Translations under genes and position numbers: made by a program
The notes under the pieces: model-generated
Told to the model about the DNA's origin: nothing
Seen by the model: the letters and a program-made list of their open reading frames with translations, nothing else
The model's database searches: none
Shown here: positions 27,820 to 36,873 of the stretch, in pieces
Numbering within the stretch: position 1 is the first letter of the stretch
How the letters are laid out: each line of letters opens with the position of its first letter
NCBI GenBank assembly: GCA_000953695.1
Contig: LN554846.1
Coordinates: 1,178,001 to 1,242,000, forward strand
Origin: Aliivibrio wodanis
Lineage (GTDB): Bacteria; Pseudomonadota; Gammaproteobacteria; Enterobacterales; Vibrionaceae
Direction of reading: 5' to 3'
Length of the DNA: 64,000 nt

Positions 27820-28827
27820 TTATCCTCGTGCAGCCAGTTGTTGAACTAGCTCAAATGCTTTACCTGAGTTCATCGCATCAATGGCTTTTTGTGCATTGGC
27901 TTTTAAATCTTCATGACCAAACAGACGCATTAATAGTGAAACATTAACCGCAATAGCACCCAGTTGAGCGTCAGTGCCTTTACCTGTCAGAATATCAGTA
28001 ATAATCGCTCTGTTTTCTTCTGGCTCTCCGCCTTTAATCGCTTCAAGAGGATGAGTGTCTAAACCAAAATCTTCAGGCGTCAATGTGTATTCTTTGATTT
28101 CACCATCAATAATCTCAGCGACGGTTGTTGGACCATGAATAGCAACTTCATCTAAACCAGAGCCAAAGACAACCGCTGCGCGTTTCATTCCCATATTCAC
28201 CATGGTTTCTGCGATAGGGCGAACCAGAGACTCATCGTATACACCCATTAGCTCAATGTTTGGACGAGCAGGGTTGATTAACGGGCCAAGGATATTAAAG
28301 ATGGTGCGGGTTTTCATGGTTTGACGGACTGGCATCGCGTGTCGAACACCACCGTGATAGTGGGGTGCAAATAAGAAAGCAACACCTAAATCATCAACCG
28401 CTTTTCGTGTGTCTTCGGCAGACATGGCTAAATTAATACCAAAAGAATCTAATAAGTCAGAAGACCCTGATTTACTTGATACGCCGCGATTGCCATGTTT
28501 TGCGATTTTTAATCCACATGCCGCAGCAACAAACGCCGCTGTGGTGGAAATATTTATCGTATTTGAACCGTCACCACCTGTACCAACAATGTCGGCGAAA
28601 TCGTAATCAGGGCGAGGGAATTCATTGGCATTATCAAGCAGTGCTTTGGCAGCACCTGCAATCTCGTTTGGTGTTTCGCCCTTGATCTTTAAACAAGTCA
28701 GCGCTGAAGTTAATAGTATTGGGTCTAGTTCGCCTTTAATTATGGTGTCAAAAAGAACTTGGCTTTCTGTTTCTGAAAGCGAAGTTTGATCATACAGTTT
28801 AGTAAAAATGGCTTCAATTTGAGTCAT
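27820..28827 (-). CDS. trpD: Anthranilate phosphoribosyltransferase
   Basis: 335 aa. It transfers phosphoribose from PRPP to anthranilate. The PRPP-binding GTGGDGSNTINIST, the anthranilate site KHGNRGVSSKSGSSDLLD, and the second-metal DE motif (GLDEVAIHG) are all visible. It is a separate polypeptide from TrpG, unlike the E. coli TrpGD fusion. The upstream spacer to trpG is 10 bases. Confidence 0.98.
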   Translation of the reverse strand: MTQIEAIFTKLYDQTSLSETESQVLFDTIIKGELDPILLTSALTCLKIKGETPNEIAGAAKALLDNANEFPRPDYDFADIVGTGGDGSNTINISTTAAFVAAACGLKIAKHGNRGVSSKSGSSDLLDSFGINLAMSAEDTRKAVDDLGVAFLFAPHYHGGVRHAMPVRQTMKTRTIFNILGPLINPARPNIELMGVYDESLVRPIAETMVNMGMKRAAVVFGSGLDEVAIHGPTTVAEIIDGEIKEYTLTPEDFGLDTHPLEAIKGGEPEENRAIITDILTGKGTDAQLGAIAVNVSLLMRLFGHEDLKANAQKAIDAMNSGKAFELVQQLAARG

Positions 28828-28837
28828 GCGAATATCC

Positions 28838-29446
28838 TTATTCTTTATTATCTGAACGGCTTGAATCTAAATTTAAAGCCCAGTTTAATGTATTAATTAG
28901 TAGCTCAGCGCCTTGCGTCGTTAAAATGGATTCAGGATGAAATTGGAATCCACACACTTTATCTTCTTCTTGGATCACTGCCATGACTAAATCATCAACG
29001 GTTGCTGTAATAGTTAATTGCTCTGTTACCTTTGTTGCCACTAAAGAGTGGTAACGAGCAATAGAGAGTGGGTTTGGTAACCCATCAAAAATAGCGTGTT
29101 GGTTATGGTTCATCATTGCCGATTTACCATGAACGATTTCACCAGCACCTGCAACCGTCCCATCATACGCTTCTACAATCGCTTGATGACCAAGGCAAAT
29201 CCCAATCATAGGTACTTTGCCTTTTAAGCGTTGAATGACTTCAGGCATACAGCCAGCCTCAGATGGTGCGCCTGGTCCTGGAGATAGTACAACTACCGGA
29301 TTTTCTAGTTTATTTACCGCCTCTTCAAAAGCTACGGCTGACAAACTATTTCGATAAATAGTGACTGGGTAATCAAGTGAGCGAAATTGATCAACCAAGT
29401 TATAAGTAAAGGAGTCGAAATTATCGAGTAATACAATATGAGCCAT
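28838..29446 (-). CDS. trpG: Anthranilate synthase glutamine amidotransferase component
   Basis: 202 aa, supplies ammonia from glutamine to TrpE. Catalytic Cys in MIGICLGHQAIVE, oxyanion SPGPGAPSEAG, and His/Glu in GFQFHPESILT. Its start overlaps the trpE stop by one base. It is the stand-alone form, separate from TrpD. Synteny with trpE makes the trp rather than pab role secure. Confidence 0.97.
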   Translation of the reverse strand: MAHIVLLDNFDSFTYNLVDQFRSLDYPVTIYRNSLSAVAFEEAVNKLENPVVVLSPGPGAPSEAGCMPEVIQRLKGKVPMIGICLGHQAIVEAYDGTVAGAGEIVHGKSAMMNHNQHAIFDGLPNPLSIARYHSLVATKVTEQLTITATVDDLVMAVIQEEDKVCGFQFHPESILTTQGAELLINTLNWALNLDSSRSDNKE

Positions 29447-31032
29447 TAGTTTTTCTCCTTCGTGTTTGCTGGTTGAGCTAAGTGCGCTTTTTGAATTGCA
29501 GAGATCACCGCTTGGGCTTTACCACGAGTTTCATCGGCTTCAGCTTGTGGATCAGAGTCATACACCACACCAGCTCCGGCTTGAACTTGAGCGATACCGT
29601 CTTCAACATAGGCTGAACGAATAACAATACAAGTATCCATGTTGCCATCGCCTGTTAAATAACCCACAGCGCCACCATAAGTGCCTCGGCGTGTTTTTTC
29701 TACGTCACGAATGAGCTGCATAGCACGGATCTTTGGAGCGCCCGTTAATGTCCCCATATTCATACACGCTTGGTAAGCATGAAGGGCATCAAGGTCCCCG
29801 CGTAATTGACCAACAACACGAGAAACCAGATGCATAACATGGCTGTAGCGATCGACTTTTAATAAATCAGCCACATAGCGAGTGCCTGCTTCTGAAATAC
29901 GAGCTACATCATTACGAGCCAAATCAACTAGCATCATGTGTTCTGCGTTTTCTTTGATATCACAACGCAGTTCTAATTCAATACGACTGTCTAAATCATG
30001 GTTGATAGATCCATCGCTATTTTTACCACGTTGACGTGTGCCTGCGATTGGGTAAATCTCAACTTGGTTTGTTTCTTTGCCATATTTCAATGCAGATTCA
30101 GGCGATGCACCAAACAGGGTGAAATCGCGATCTTGCAGATAAAACATATAAGGGCTTGGGTTACCTATTTTCAGTTCACGGTAAGCCGCTAATGGCGCAG
30201 GACAAGGAAGAGTGAATCGACGAGAAGGAACAACTTGGAAAATATCGCCTTTAATTACAAATTCTTTTAAATCTAATACGGTTTGACAGAAATCTTCATC
30301 AGAGACACTTGGAACCGCTTCACAATTTTCTAGTGTTGGAGCAGCAGGAACCGTATGTGGTTCTGAGCAAAATTCTTTAATTTCAAGAAGTCGAGCTGAA
30401 ATACTGGTTTTGATAGTCTCATCAGCATTAAACAATGAGCCCTGAAGCACAGAAGATTCGGTCTGGTGATCGATGACCAAAAGTGATTCCGCAACATAAA
30501 ACACATAGTCAGGACACTTATTGGTTGTTTCTGCATTACCAAGGTTTTCAAAATTCGCCACTAAATCATAAGCAAATAAACCGCCCAAAAATAGCGCGTT
30601 AGAGGGTAACCCAGTTACATCAAAGTGATTTTGAATAAAACGCAGAGCGTCAAAAGAAGAAAGCTCACGTAAACGGCTGTCTTCATCCAGATCTTGGTTA
30701 ATCTCTGGAAAGTGCAGCGTGAGTAGAGTTTGAGAAGATAGAGTAATCAAAGAAGAAGGCAGAGATAGCGCTAAGGTCTGTAATAAACGTTCACCGTTCA
30801 GCGTTAGGGCTTCTAAGGTAACGTCTTTATCAAAACAATGAATTCGTACCGCCGCATCAATCAGCATTAAGCTTATAATGTTTTGCTTAGAGTTTACTTC
30901 AGCCCCTTCGAGCAACAAGCTCATTTCTTTATTTTCACATAACGTAGAGTAAAGTTGGGTTGGATCGGAAACGTATGGAACGTCAAGGGAAAGAACTTCT
31001 AGCTGACCATCATTGGATATTACTGACTGCAT
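29446..31032 (-). CDS. trpE: Anthranilate synthase component I
   Basis: 528 aa. It converts chorismate to anthranilate and is feedback-inhibited by tryptophan. The chorismate domain shows GDIFQVVPSRRF, PIAGTRQRG, DLARNDVARIS and GAPKIRAM. The allosteric-site LLESA-like sequence appears as LLLEGAEVNSKQN. I choose ATG 31032 because GGGAGG lies 5 bases ahead; GTG at 31113 and ATG at 31086 are in frame, but only the first of these has a weak AAGAAAAGA site. Preceded by trpL, attenuator and operator. Confidence 0.95.
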   Translation of the reverse strand: MQSVISNDGQLEVLSLDVPYVSDPTQLYSTLCENKEMSLLLEGAEVNSKQNIISLMLIDAAVRIHCFDKDVTLEALTLNGERLLQTLALSLPSSLITLSSQTLLTLHFPEINQDLDEDSRLRELSSFDALRFIQNHFDVTGLPSNALFLGGLFAYDLVANFENLGNAETTNKCPDYVFYVAESLLVIDHQTESSVLQGSLFNADETIKTSISARLLEIKEFCSEPHTVPAAPTLENCEAVPSVSDEDFCQTVLDLKEFVIKGDIFQVVPSRRFTLPCPAPLAAYRELKIGNPSPYMFYLQDRDFTLFGASPESALKYGKETNQVEIYPIAGTRQRGKNSDGSINHDLDSRIELELRCDIKENAEHMMLVDLARNDVARISEAGTRYVADLLKVDRYSHVMHLVSRVVGQLRGDLDALHAYQACMNMGTLTGAPKIRAMQLIRDVEKTRRGTYGGAVGYLTGDGNMDTCIVIRSAYVEDGIAQVQAGAGVVYDSDPQAEADETRGKAQAVISAIQKAHLAQPANTKEKN

Positions 31033-31202
31033 TCCAGCCTCCCTGCTAATGCGTTGAATTGATGTTACATTTTTATTGGTTTTCATAGTCGCATATTTCA
31101 CTTTTGTTGCCACTCTTTTCTTAAAACTTGTGAGGGCTGAATGACTGACTGTTTAGATTTTCATCTATTATTAGTTTTACTGATTGGTCGTGCTTAAGAC
31201 AT

Positions 31203-31225
31203 AAAAAAACCCGCTAGATGGCGGG
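31203..31225 (-). terminator. trp attenuator terminator hairpin
   Basis: On the minus strand CCCGC-CATCTA-GCGGG followed by TTTTTTT, 35 bases after the leader-peptide stop. An alternative hairpin, CACTAC-N5-GTAGTG, overlaps the end of trpL, as expected for ribosome-controlled attenuation. Confidence 0.88.
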
Positions 31226-31259
31226 CAAGGTTTTATGTCACTTAACTAAGCACAAAACA

Positions 31260-31337
31260 CTACCCGAAGTAGTGCCACCAACGTTTAGTCATCACGCTAG
31301 TTTTTAAGAATGCTTGTTGTTTGCTAAGCTGTGACAT
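31260..31337 (-). CDS. trpL: trp operon leader peptide
   Basis: 25 codons, from ATG at 31337 to TAG at 31260, ending TKRWWHYFG. Tandem Trp codons just before a hairpin are the hallmark of trp attenuation: a ribosome stalled at WW lets the antiterminator form. AGGTAC provides a ribosome site. The gene is too short for routine prediction. Positioned between the operator-promoter and trpE, with the terminator hairpin 35 bases beyond its stop. Confidence 0.93.
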   Translation of the reverse strand: MSQLSKQQAFLKTSVMTKRWWHYFG

Positions 31338-31396
31338 AAAGTACCTACTATTAAAACAAAGATAATATCAATTATTCATTGAGAAAGTGTTTAACT

Positions 31397-31418
31397 GCGT
31401 ACCAGTAAACTAGTACGC
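31397..31418. promoter_or_regulatory. TrpR operator
   Basis: GCGTACCAGTAAACTAGTACGC is a near-perfect palindrome and differs at two positions from the E. coli trp operator core GTACTAGTTAACTAGTAC. It covers the -10 region of the trp promoter, as in E. coli. Confidence 0.85.
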
Positions 31419-31432
31419 GAGGTGAAAGTCAA
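31404..31432 (-). promoter_or_regulatory. trp promoter
   Basis: On the minus strand, TTGACT (31432-31427), 17-base spacing, TTTACT (31409-31404). The -10 lies inside the TrpR operator. The divergent rnm start is at 31441, so the -35 lies within the rnm leader. Confidence 0.7.
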
Positions 31433-31440
31433 GAATTATT

Positions 31441-32286
31441 ATGAAAATAGACCTACATAGTCACACAACTGCGTCGGATGGACGTATGTCTCCTGCTGAA
31501 TTAGTAGAAAGAGCGGTTACTTTTAATGTGAAGGTGCTTGCTATCACCGATCATGATACCGTTGCAGGCTTAGCAGAAGCTCATCAAACGATCAAAGAGA
31601 AAGAATTACCAGTGCATTTAATTGATGGTATTGAAATTTCTACATTATGGAGCAACAAGGATATTCATGTTGTAGGCCTTAATGTTGATGTTAATCACCC
31701 TGAATTAATTGCATTGATAGAAGAACAAGCGCAACGTAGAGACTCTCGAGCACGAAAAATGGCTGAGCGTCTTGATAAAGCCGGTTATGCAGGAGCATTT
31801 GAAGGTGCCGTGGCTCTTGCTAATGGTGGGTCATTAACACGAGCGCATTTTGGCAAGTGGTTAGTTGACCAAGGTCACGCAAAAACCATGCAAGCGGTAT
31901 TTAAAAAGTTCTTAACACGCAATAACATAGGGTATGTTCCGCCAGATTGGTGCTCAATCGAAGAAGCCGTTAAAGTGATTCATAATGCGGGAGGAACGGC
32001 AGTATTAGCTCATCCAGGGCGTTATAATTTAACCGCAAAGTGGATTAAACGATTGTTAGTTGCTTTTGTTGAAGCAAAAGGGGACGCAATGGAAGTTGCT
32101 CTACCTCAGCAAGGCGTACAAGAGCGACGAGTGCTGGCAAACTATGCAATTGATTATGAGTTACAAGCGTCACAAGGTTCAGATTTCCATTATCCGTCCC
32201 CTTGGACTGAGCTTGGAAGAAATTTATGGCTGCCTGAAGGGGTAGTTCCAGTATGGCAAGAATGGGATTTACCAACATTTGAGTAG
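31441..32286 (+). CDS. rnm: RNase AM / PHP-domain phosphoesterase (YciV, TrpH)
   Basis: 281 aa, a 5'-3' exoribonuclease that matures the 5' ends of rRNAs and degrades oligonucleotides. PHP metal-binding motifs: [11 protein letters not shown] at the N-terminus, [26 protein letters not shown] and the C-terminal GSDFHYPS. The location next to trpE and divergent from it is conserved from E. coli. The gene begins only 9 bases from the trp -35, so its own promoter overlaps the trp control region. Confidence 0.93.
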   Translation: MKIDLHSHTTASDGRMSPAELVERAVTFNVKVLAITDHDTVAGLAEAHQTIKEKELPVHLIDGIEISTLWSNKDIHVVGLNVDVNHPELIALIEEQAQRRDSRARKMAERLDKAGYAGAFEGAVALANGGSLTRAHFGKWLVDQGHAKTMQAVFKKFLTRNNIGYVPPDWCSIEEAVKVIHNAGGTAVLAHPGRYNLTAKWIKRLLVAFVEAKGDAMEVALPQQGVQERRVLANYAIDYELQASQGSDFHYPSPWTELGRNLWLPEGVVPVWQEWDLPTFE

Positions 32287-32332
32287 GCTTAATCCTTAAA
32301 TAATAACAATGACCTGCTAGGCAGGAGGAATA

Positions 32333-32953
32333 ATGAGCCAATTTTTCTATGTACATCCAGATAATCCACAAGTCCGTTTAATTAGCCAAGCGGTTGCTAT
32401 CATTCGTGATGGTGGAGTGGTTATTTATCCAACCGATTCAGGTTATGCATTAGGTTGTCAACTTGAGAATAAACAGGCGTTAGAGCGAATTTGTCAGATC
32501 CGTCGTTTAGATGATAAGCATAATTTTACCTTGTTATGTCGTGATCTCTCTGAGTTATCAATTTATGCTCGTGTTGATAATAGTGTCTTCCGTTTATTAA
32601 AAAATAATACACCGGGCGCTTACACGTTTATCTTTAAAGGCACCAAAGAAGTACCACGTCGTTTGATGAACCCAAAACGTAAGACGATAGGTATGCGTGT
32701 CCCTGACAATAAAATAGCCTTAGCTCTGCTAGAGGAATTAGGTGAACCATTAATGTCAACGACTTTGATTTTACCGGGAAATGAAGTGGCTGAGTCAGAT
32801 CCTGAAGCAATTCGCGATCAACTTGAGCATGCTGTCGATTTAATCATGAATGGTGGTTATTTAGGTGAGCAACCAACAACCGTAGTTGATTTTAGTGATG
32901 ATGAAATTAACGTTGTACGTGTTGGTGCTGGTGATCCTAGCCCATTTGAATAA
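32333..32953 (+). CDS. yciO: YciO/Sua5/YrdC-family threonylcarbamoyl-AMP synthase-like protein
   Basis: 206 aa. The YrdC fold shows GGVVIYPTDSGYALGC, KHNFTLLC (R/K-x-R-x-x-based ATP pocket diverged), GAYTFIFKGTKEVPRRL, TIGMRVPDN and LMSTTLILPGNE. YciO is the paralogue of TsaC; in E. coli its threonylcarbamoyl-AMP activity is weak, and the in vivo role is uncertain. It stands 46 bases after rnm behind AGGAGGA and is likely co-transcribed with it, the same arrangement as in E. coli. Confidence 0.93.
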   Translation: MSQFFYVHPDNPQVRLISQAVAIIRDGGVVIYPTDSGYALGCQLENKQALERICQIRRLDDKHNFTLLCRDLSELSIYARVDNSVFRLLKNNTPGAYTFIFKGTKEVPRRLMNPKRKTIGMRVPDNKIALALLEELGEPLMSTTLILPGNEVAESDPEAIRDQLEHAVDLIMNGGYLGEQPTTVVDFSDDEINVVRVGAGDPSPFE

Positions 32954-32973
32954 TTAAAAATAACAGAGTGTGT

Positions 32974-33003
32974 AAATAGCCAGCAGTGTCTGGCTATTTT
33001 TTT
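32974..33003. terminator. Bidirectional terminator between yciO and ainR
   Basis: AAATAGCCAG (32974-32983) pairs with CTGGCTATTT (32990-32999) around CAGTGT, followed by a T-run. The ainR stop codon (32996-32994) lies inside the right arm. Confidence 0.85.
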
Positions 33004-35453
33004 ATCCATTTTTCGAGAGTGTGCAGTAATTGTGATTTAGATATTGGCTTAGTTAAATAAGTATCCATTATCGATGTGATATTTAGTATTTCTTCATGAC
33101 CAGATTCACCAGTCAGAGCGATAATAGGGATTGATGGGTGAGTAGCTTTAATTTTTTCAGCCGCTTCAGTTCCATTCATCACAGGCATACGGGAATCCAT
33201 GAAGATCAGATCAATGTGAGTATTATTTACAATACGAACCGCTTCTAAACCATTCTCTGCTTGGAGAATATGAAAACTTTTATTAGTAATAAAAGTCTGA
33301 ATTAACATTCGTTGTACTTTCTTATCATCAACAATGAGGATTGTTTTTATGTTATTACTCATTGTTTTAGCATAATTTTCTTTATTAGTAATATTATTGA
33401 TTTCTGGGCTATTTATTGTATGTTTTTTCTTACCTTCAATTATTGGAAAGCTTAATACAAATTCAGTAAATTCGTCTTGTTGAGAATAACAGGCAATGTT
33501 CCCAGAAAATGAATGCATTACTCTTAAGCAGTAAGAAAGGCCTAAGCCACTACCACCTTCTTTGTTATGAGTAAAAAATTCATCAAAAATATGAGGTAAA
33601 ATATTAGATGAGATCCCTGGGCCCGTATCTCTAAATACTAATGTATTGAACGACTTTCCTTTCTGTAACTTAATCGATATTACACAATCGGAAGTATCGA
33701 AGTAATGGATAGCATTACGTATTAGGTTGAAAATAATAAAGCCAAAGAGTGTATCGTTTACATTAATAATAAAATCCTGATTGAGTTCAAGATCAATCCG
33801 ATTTTTAATTTCTTTTGAGTCAAAGGCATATTCATTAATAAACTGTTGAGTTATTTCTGCAATAGAATAATGCTTAAATAAAGATTTATTAATTTCATTG
33901 TTTTTTGCTTCACTTAGAATTATATCAATGAGTTGTGCACCTCGCTGAATGGCCAGTTTTCCCTGTTCTAATTCACTATTTATACTAGTTTCATCTGAGT
34001 GGGAAGCAATGCGCTCAAAATGGTACTGTAATTGTGATAAAGGGTTTCTCATTTCATGAGCGATTGAGTTTGCAAGTGCTTGAGATTGTTTTACTTTACG
34101 TTCACTCTCAATATAGCCTTGTACTTTGGTTAATACCCATTGAATTGCGGTGATTTCTTCATTTGAAAACGTAGAACCATTGCGTTTACTTGGGGAGATG
34201 AATAAATGAGAAACTAGTTTGTTCTTCCCAAAAATAGGTAAAATCAATGCTGTTTTCTGGGAGTCCATTTCTTTTTTAACATCATAATAGCTTGATACTT
34301 TGGAATTTGGTGAATAATGTATTTGGTAATCTAGTTCGTCTTTAACTAGTGCCGAATTAGATTGATTAAGATGTGGAATAAAAATATTATAATTAGTATT
34401 TTTTCCAACAAGTAATAATTCTTCTTGTGGAGTATCTAGAAGTGTAGCTAACTTGATCATAGCATGCTGACTAGAGTATTTGAATTCATCGGCAATATCA
34501 TATATTTCTTCTACAGGTGTTTTCTTATTTTTGTAAATTAATAGACTAGAAACTAGTTTTGATTTTTTAAGTGTTTTTTCCCAAAACAACCCAGTATATA
34601 TAATAAGAAAAATGCAAGTATATAGTAAGTTGATATTGTCATTTGTTAAATAAATAAGAGTAATAGGTATTAGATATATAGTTATATTAATCGTGTATGA
34701 GCATGCCCAGTATGAAATATAACGTAGGCTATATAATCTATGAAAGAGTAGGGTATAACCAATAAGGACGGATTCAGTTACAGAAAGTGCGGGCGGAAGC
34801 CATGCAAAAGAGAAATCCCCCCATACGATAGGAATAATAACTTGAGATATGATGGTTGAAGACATAAAAATAAGAATGCCAAATAATAAGTAAATGGACT
34901 TTTCTTTGTTAAGTTTTAGCTTACTTGTTCTTAATTGTAAAAAATTATGGATGATTAAACCAATAAAGACAAAGGCATTGATAAAGAAAATAGAAGCAAA
35001 TGGTCCAAAATTAATGGTAAAAACACCTTTATCAATAATAGTTACATTAGTAACCGCTAAATTAGGTATTAGGTTGATAGCGAGAGCAAAGGCGGTTTCT
35101 GCGTAAAATAAAACTACCTGCCAAGATGCCATTTTTTTCTCTTTTCTAGTAGATACGAGCCGACAAGAAAAAAGAAAGGCAAAAGCAAAAGCAAAATATG
35201 AAGCGAGGTTGGCCGCTATTGCCATATAAAGAGCAATTTTTTCACTGAAGATTAATAATAATTCAGATTGAAAATAGAAGTTGGTTAAAATCCAAATGAC
35301 TATAAAAATAGAATACCCTATGTAGGGGTAGTAGATTTTAGGATCAACCTCCATCCGATCTTTAAATAAAGATCGGATAAAGAAGGCTACCCATAGTAAA
35401 ATGAATACCGCAATAAATAGCAATAGATTATCTTTAGGGAAGCCAATTAACAT
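32994..35453 (-). CDS. ainR: AinR/LuxN-type hybrid sensor histidine kinase (quorum-sensing receptor)
   Basis: 819 aa. The N-terminal third (about 1-295) has eight or nine hydrophobic helices, the LuxN-type ligand-binding module. A GAF-like linker follows. HisKA has the phospho-His near residue 464 in ANSIAHEMRNPLSQLQ. The ATPase domain shows NLIRNAIHY, DTGPGIS and GGSGLGLS. The C-terminal receiver has the phospho-Asp near 752 in LIFMDSRMPVMNG and Lys in LTKPIS. Located 11 bases after the AinS-type synthase gene, this is the receptor for C8-HSL-like signals feeding LuxU/LuxO phosphorelay (family knowledge). Recognised from domain order and neighbour. Confidence 0.9.
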   Translation of the reverse strand: MLIGFPKDNLLLFIAVFILLWVAFFIRSLFKDRMEVDPKIYYPYIGYSIFIVIWILTNFYFQSELLLIFSEKIALYMAIAANLASYFAFAFAFLFSCRLVSTRKEKKMASWQVVLFYAETAFALAINLIPNLAVTNVTIIDKGVFTINFGPFASIFFINAFVFIGLIIHNFLQLRTSKLKLNKEKSIYLLFGILIFMSSTIISQVIIPIVWGDFSFAWLPPALSVTESVLIGYTLLFHRLYSLRYISYWACSYTINITIYLIPITLIYLTNDNINLLYTCIFLIIYTGLFWEKTLKKSKLVSSLLIYKNKKTPVEEIYDIADEFKYSSQHAMIKLATLLDTPQEELLLVGKNTNYNIFIPHLNQSNSALVKDELDYQIHYSPNSKVSSYYDVKKEMDSQKTALILPIFGKNKLVSHLFISPSKRNGSTFSNEEITAIQWVLTKVQGYIESERKVKQSQALANSIAHEMRNPLSQLQYHFERIASHSDETSINSELEQGKLAIQRGAQLIDIILSEAKNNEINKSLFKHYSIAEITQQFINEYAFDSKEIKNRIDLELNQDFIINVNDTLFGFIIFNLIRNAIHYFDTSDCVISIKLQKGKSFNTLVFRDTGPGISSNILPHIFDEFFTHNKEGGSGLGLSYCLRVMHSFSGNIACYSQQDEFTEFVLSFPIIEGKKKHTINSPEINNITNKENYAKTMSNNIKTILIVDDKKVQRMLIQTFITNKSFHILQAENGLEAVRIVNNTHIDLIFMDSRMPVMNGTEAAEKIKATHPSIPIIALTGESGHEEILNITSIMDTYLTKPISKSQLLHTLEKWIKK

Positions 35454-35464
35454 TTATAAGAAAC

Positions 35465-36655
35465 TCATCGTTGTTTTAAATCTTTTCTTCTTTTTATAAT
35501 TTTAGCATTATAAGATTTCAAATCATATTGATTGAACACATTACTTGTATGCTTAGTTAAGCAGATCCCTTTATATGTGATTAATCCTGAGTTGTTGATA
35601 TCTTGGTGGCTCGTAAAAAGAAAGGGTGTATAGCAGTTATCATTATTTATTGCTTGGTAAAACAAAACCATTGCGGGTTGTTCTATAATAGAAAAGATCA
35701 TATCTCTTCCTGAGTTGTAGAGTGCATTGGCTAATCCTTTTTGAGCTAAATACATATATTGGTTTAATTTAGGGCGTGGTCCATTGATGGTAAATCGGAT
35801 CACTCCACACACACTTCTTTTGTCTATGATAGAAGAGAAAATAGCATTTTCTAGATCTGAACTGGATAAATTAGAATTATCTGATGAGAGGTCATTAGAG
35901 TATGTTGTTTTCAGTTTAGGGAAAAAAGATAGTAAAGAATCTGTTACTCCTTCATTTTTCCAATGTTTGGTTTGGAAGAAATCATTAAAGAACAGCCAGT
36001 TTGCTTTGTCTTGATATGGTTCAATAAGCGCTGAAGAAATAATGGTAGGGTAACTATTGTTTGTCTTTAATTGGTACAGAATAAAATGCTCTCCTTTTGA
36101 TGAGATGTCAAGAATACTAAGCATTTCATACCATTTATGTTCTTTAATAAATGTTGTTATATTTATTAAGACAATGGCGTCGGATAGTAGCAGTGGTTGT
36201 GCGCAAAAATCGGTATAAAATAGACGTTTATCCTTTGAAATATCATTAACTATTTCATAGTGATAATCTTCATCAATGATGTTTGATTCCGAATTAATAT
36301 GCTCTTGTTTAGAATATGTGTGGTAGTTATTTGATGAATGTTGAATGGTTCGGAAAATTTCAAACTCAGTCCAACATCTTAATAAACATCCAAATAATTT
36401 ATGTGCAAGTTGCTCTATCATAAAATAATGTTTAGGTAAGATATTGCAGGGTTGCTTCCCTATGAGAGCTATGGCTTCTTCTGTCGAAAATAGATGCGAA
36501 AGGTTACCTGTATCTGTGTTACTTAATTTAGATAAAATAGTCTGTTTACGAGCTTCAATTAATTGTTGTAAAAGGTTCGGTGTATTTGATTTTATGCAGT
36601 AATCGTACAGCTTTTTTATAAACTCATTTTGTTGATTTTTTTTGTGCCCCTTCAT
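35465..36655 (-). CDS. ainS: AinS/LuxM-family acyl-homoserine-lactone synthase
   Basis: 396 aa from the ATG at 36655. AinS makes N-octanoyl-homoserine lactone from SAM and acyl-CoA/ACP and is unrelated to LuxI. Called from family resemblance (central HFILYQLKTNNSYPTIISSALIEPY, VCGVIRFTINGPRPKLNQYMYLAQKGL) and the adjoining LuxN-type receptor. Odd: the ATG at 36655 has no ribosome site, whereas a strong AAAGGAG drives a different frame from 36704 that overlaps ainS. A single base removed from the A8 run (36636-36643) would fuse that frame to AinS, giving about 412 aa. So the N-terminus is uncertain. Confidence 0.88.
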   Translation of the reverse strand: MKGHKKNQQNEFIKKLYDYCIKSNTPNLLQQLIEARKQTILSKLSNTDTGNLSHLFSTEEAIALIGKQPCNILPKHYFMIEQLAHKLFGCLLRCWTEFEIFRTIQHSSNNYHTYSKQEHINSESNIIDEDYHYEIVNDISKDKRLFYTDFCAQPLLLSDAIVLINITTFIKEHKWYEMLSILDISSKGEHFILYQLKTNNSYPTIISSALIEPYQDKANWLFFNDFFQTKHWKNEGVTDSLLSFFPKLKTTYSNDLSSDNSNLSSSDLENAIFSSIIDKRSVCGVIRFTINGPRPKLNQYMYLAQKGLANALYNSGRDMIFSIIEQPAMVLFYQAINNDNCYTPFLFTSHQDINNSGLITYKGICLTKHTSNVFNQYDLKSYNAKIIKRRKDLKQR

Positions 36656-36704
36656 CTAGATTGTTTAGATCAAATGTTGATAACTTTTTATATAACGATT
36701 TCAT
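36624..36704 (-). CDS. 26-codon frame overlapping the ainS start (leader ORF or displaced AinS N-terminus)
   Basis: ATG at 36704 with AAAGGAG (36717-36711) at 6-base spacing, starting MKSLYKKL and ending ...AQKKSTK at TGA 36624, overlapping the first 32 bases of ainS out of frame. It contains the run of eight A (minus strand). With seven A the frame continues as ...AQKNQQNEF into AinS. It is thus either the genuine AinS N-terminus split by a one-base indel, or a leader ORF coupling translation. The ribosome site is far better than that of ainS itself. Confidence 0.55.
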   Translation of the reverse strand: MKSLYKKLSTFDLNNLDEGAQKKSTK

Positions 36705-36729
36705 ATGGATCTCCTTTGGTTTAAGTAAT

Positions 36730-36866
36730 ATCAGCCTGAAATAAATATTTGAGCATTTCAATTGTGCAATTGTTGTTCAGTTATTTATTTGATAGATATA
36801 AGCAGCTTGTTTTATAAGCTGCTCTATCATCATACTGAAAATGTCAGCATGAAATAAATTTGTGCT
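36730..36866. repeat. Direct repeats and hairpin in the ainS-rluB divergent region
   Basis: ATCAGCCTGAAATAAAT (about 36730) recurs as GTCAGCATGAAATAAAT (about 36843), both followed by TTG/TTTG and GC. Between them is a long inverted repeat, GATAG ... AGCAGCTT-GTTTTAT-AAGCTGCT-CTATC (36791-36828). The region precedes ainS, which LitR is known to regulate in this genus; TTATTTGATAGATATAA (36785-36801) is loosely like a LuxR/LitR half-site pair. Role inferred only. Confidence 0.5.
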
Positions 36867-36873
36867 TAATTTT

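Noticed and set aside
29998-30551. Open frames on either strand inside trpE
   Set aside because: They are contained in a highly conserved gene and have no start signals.
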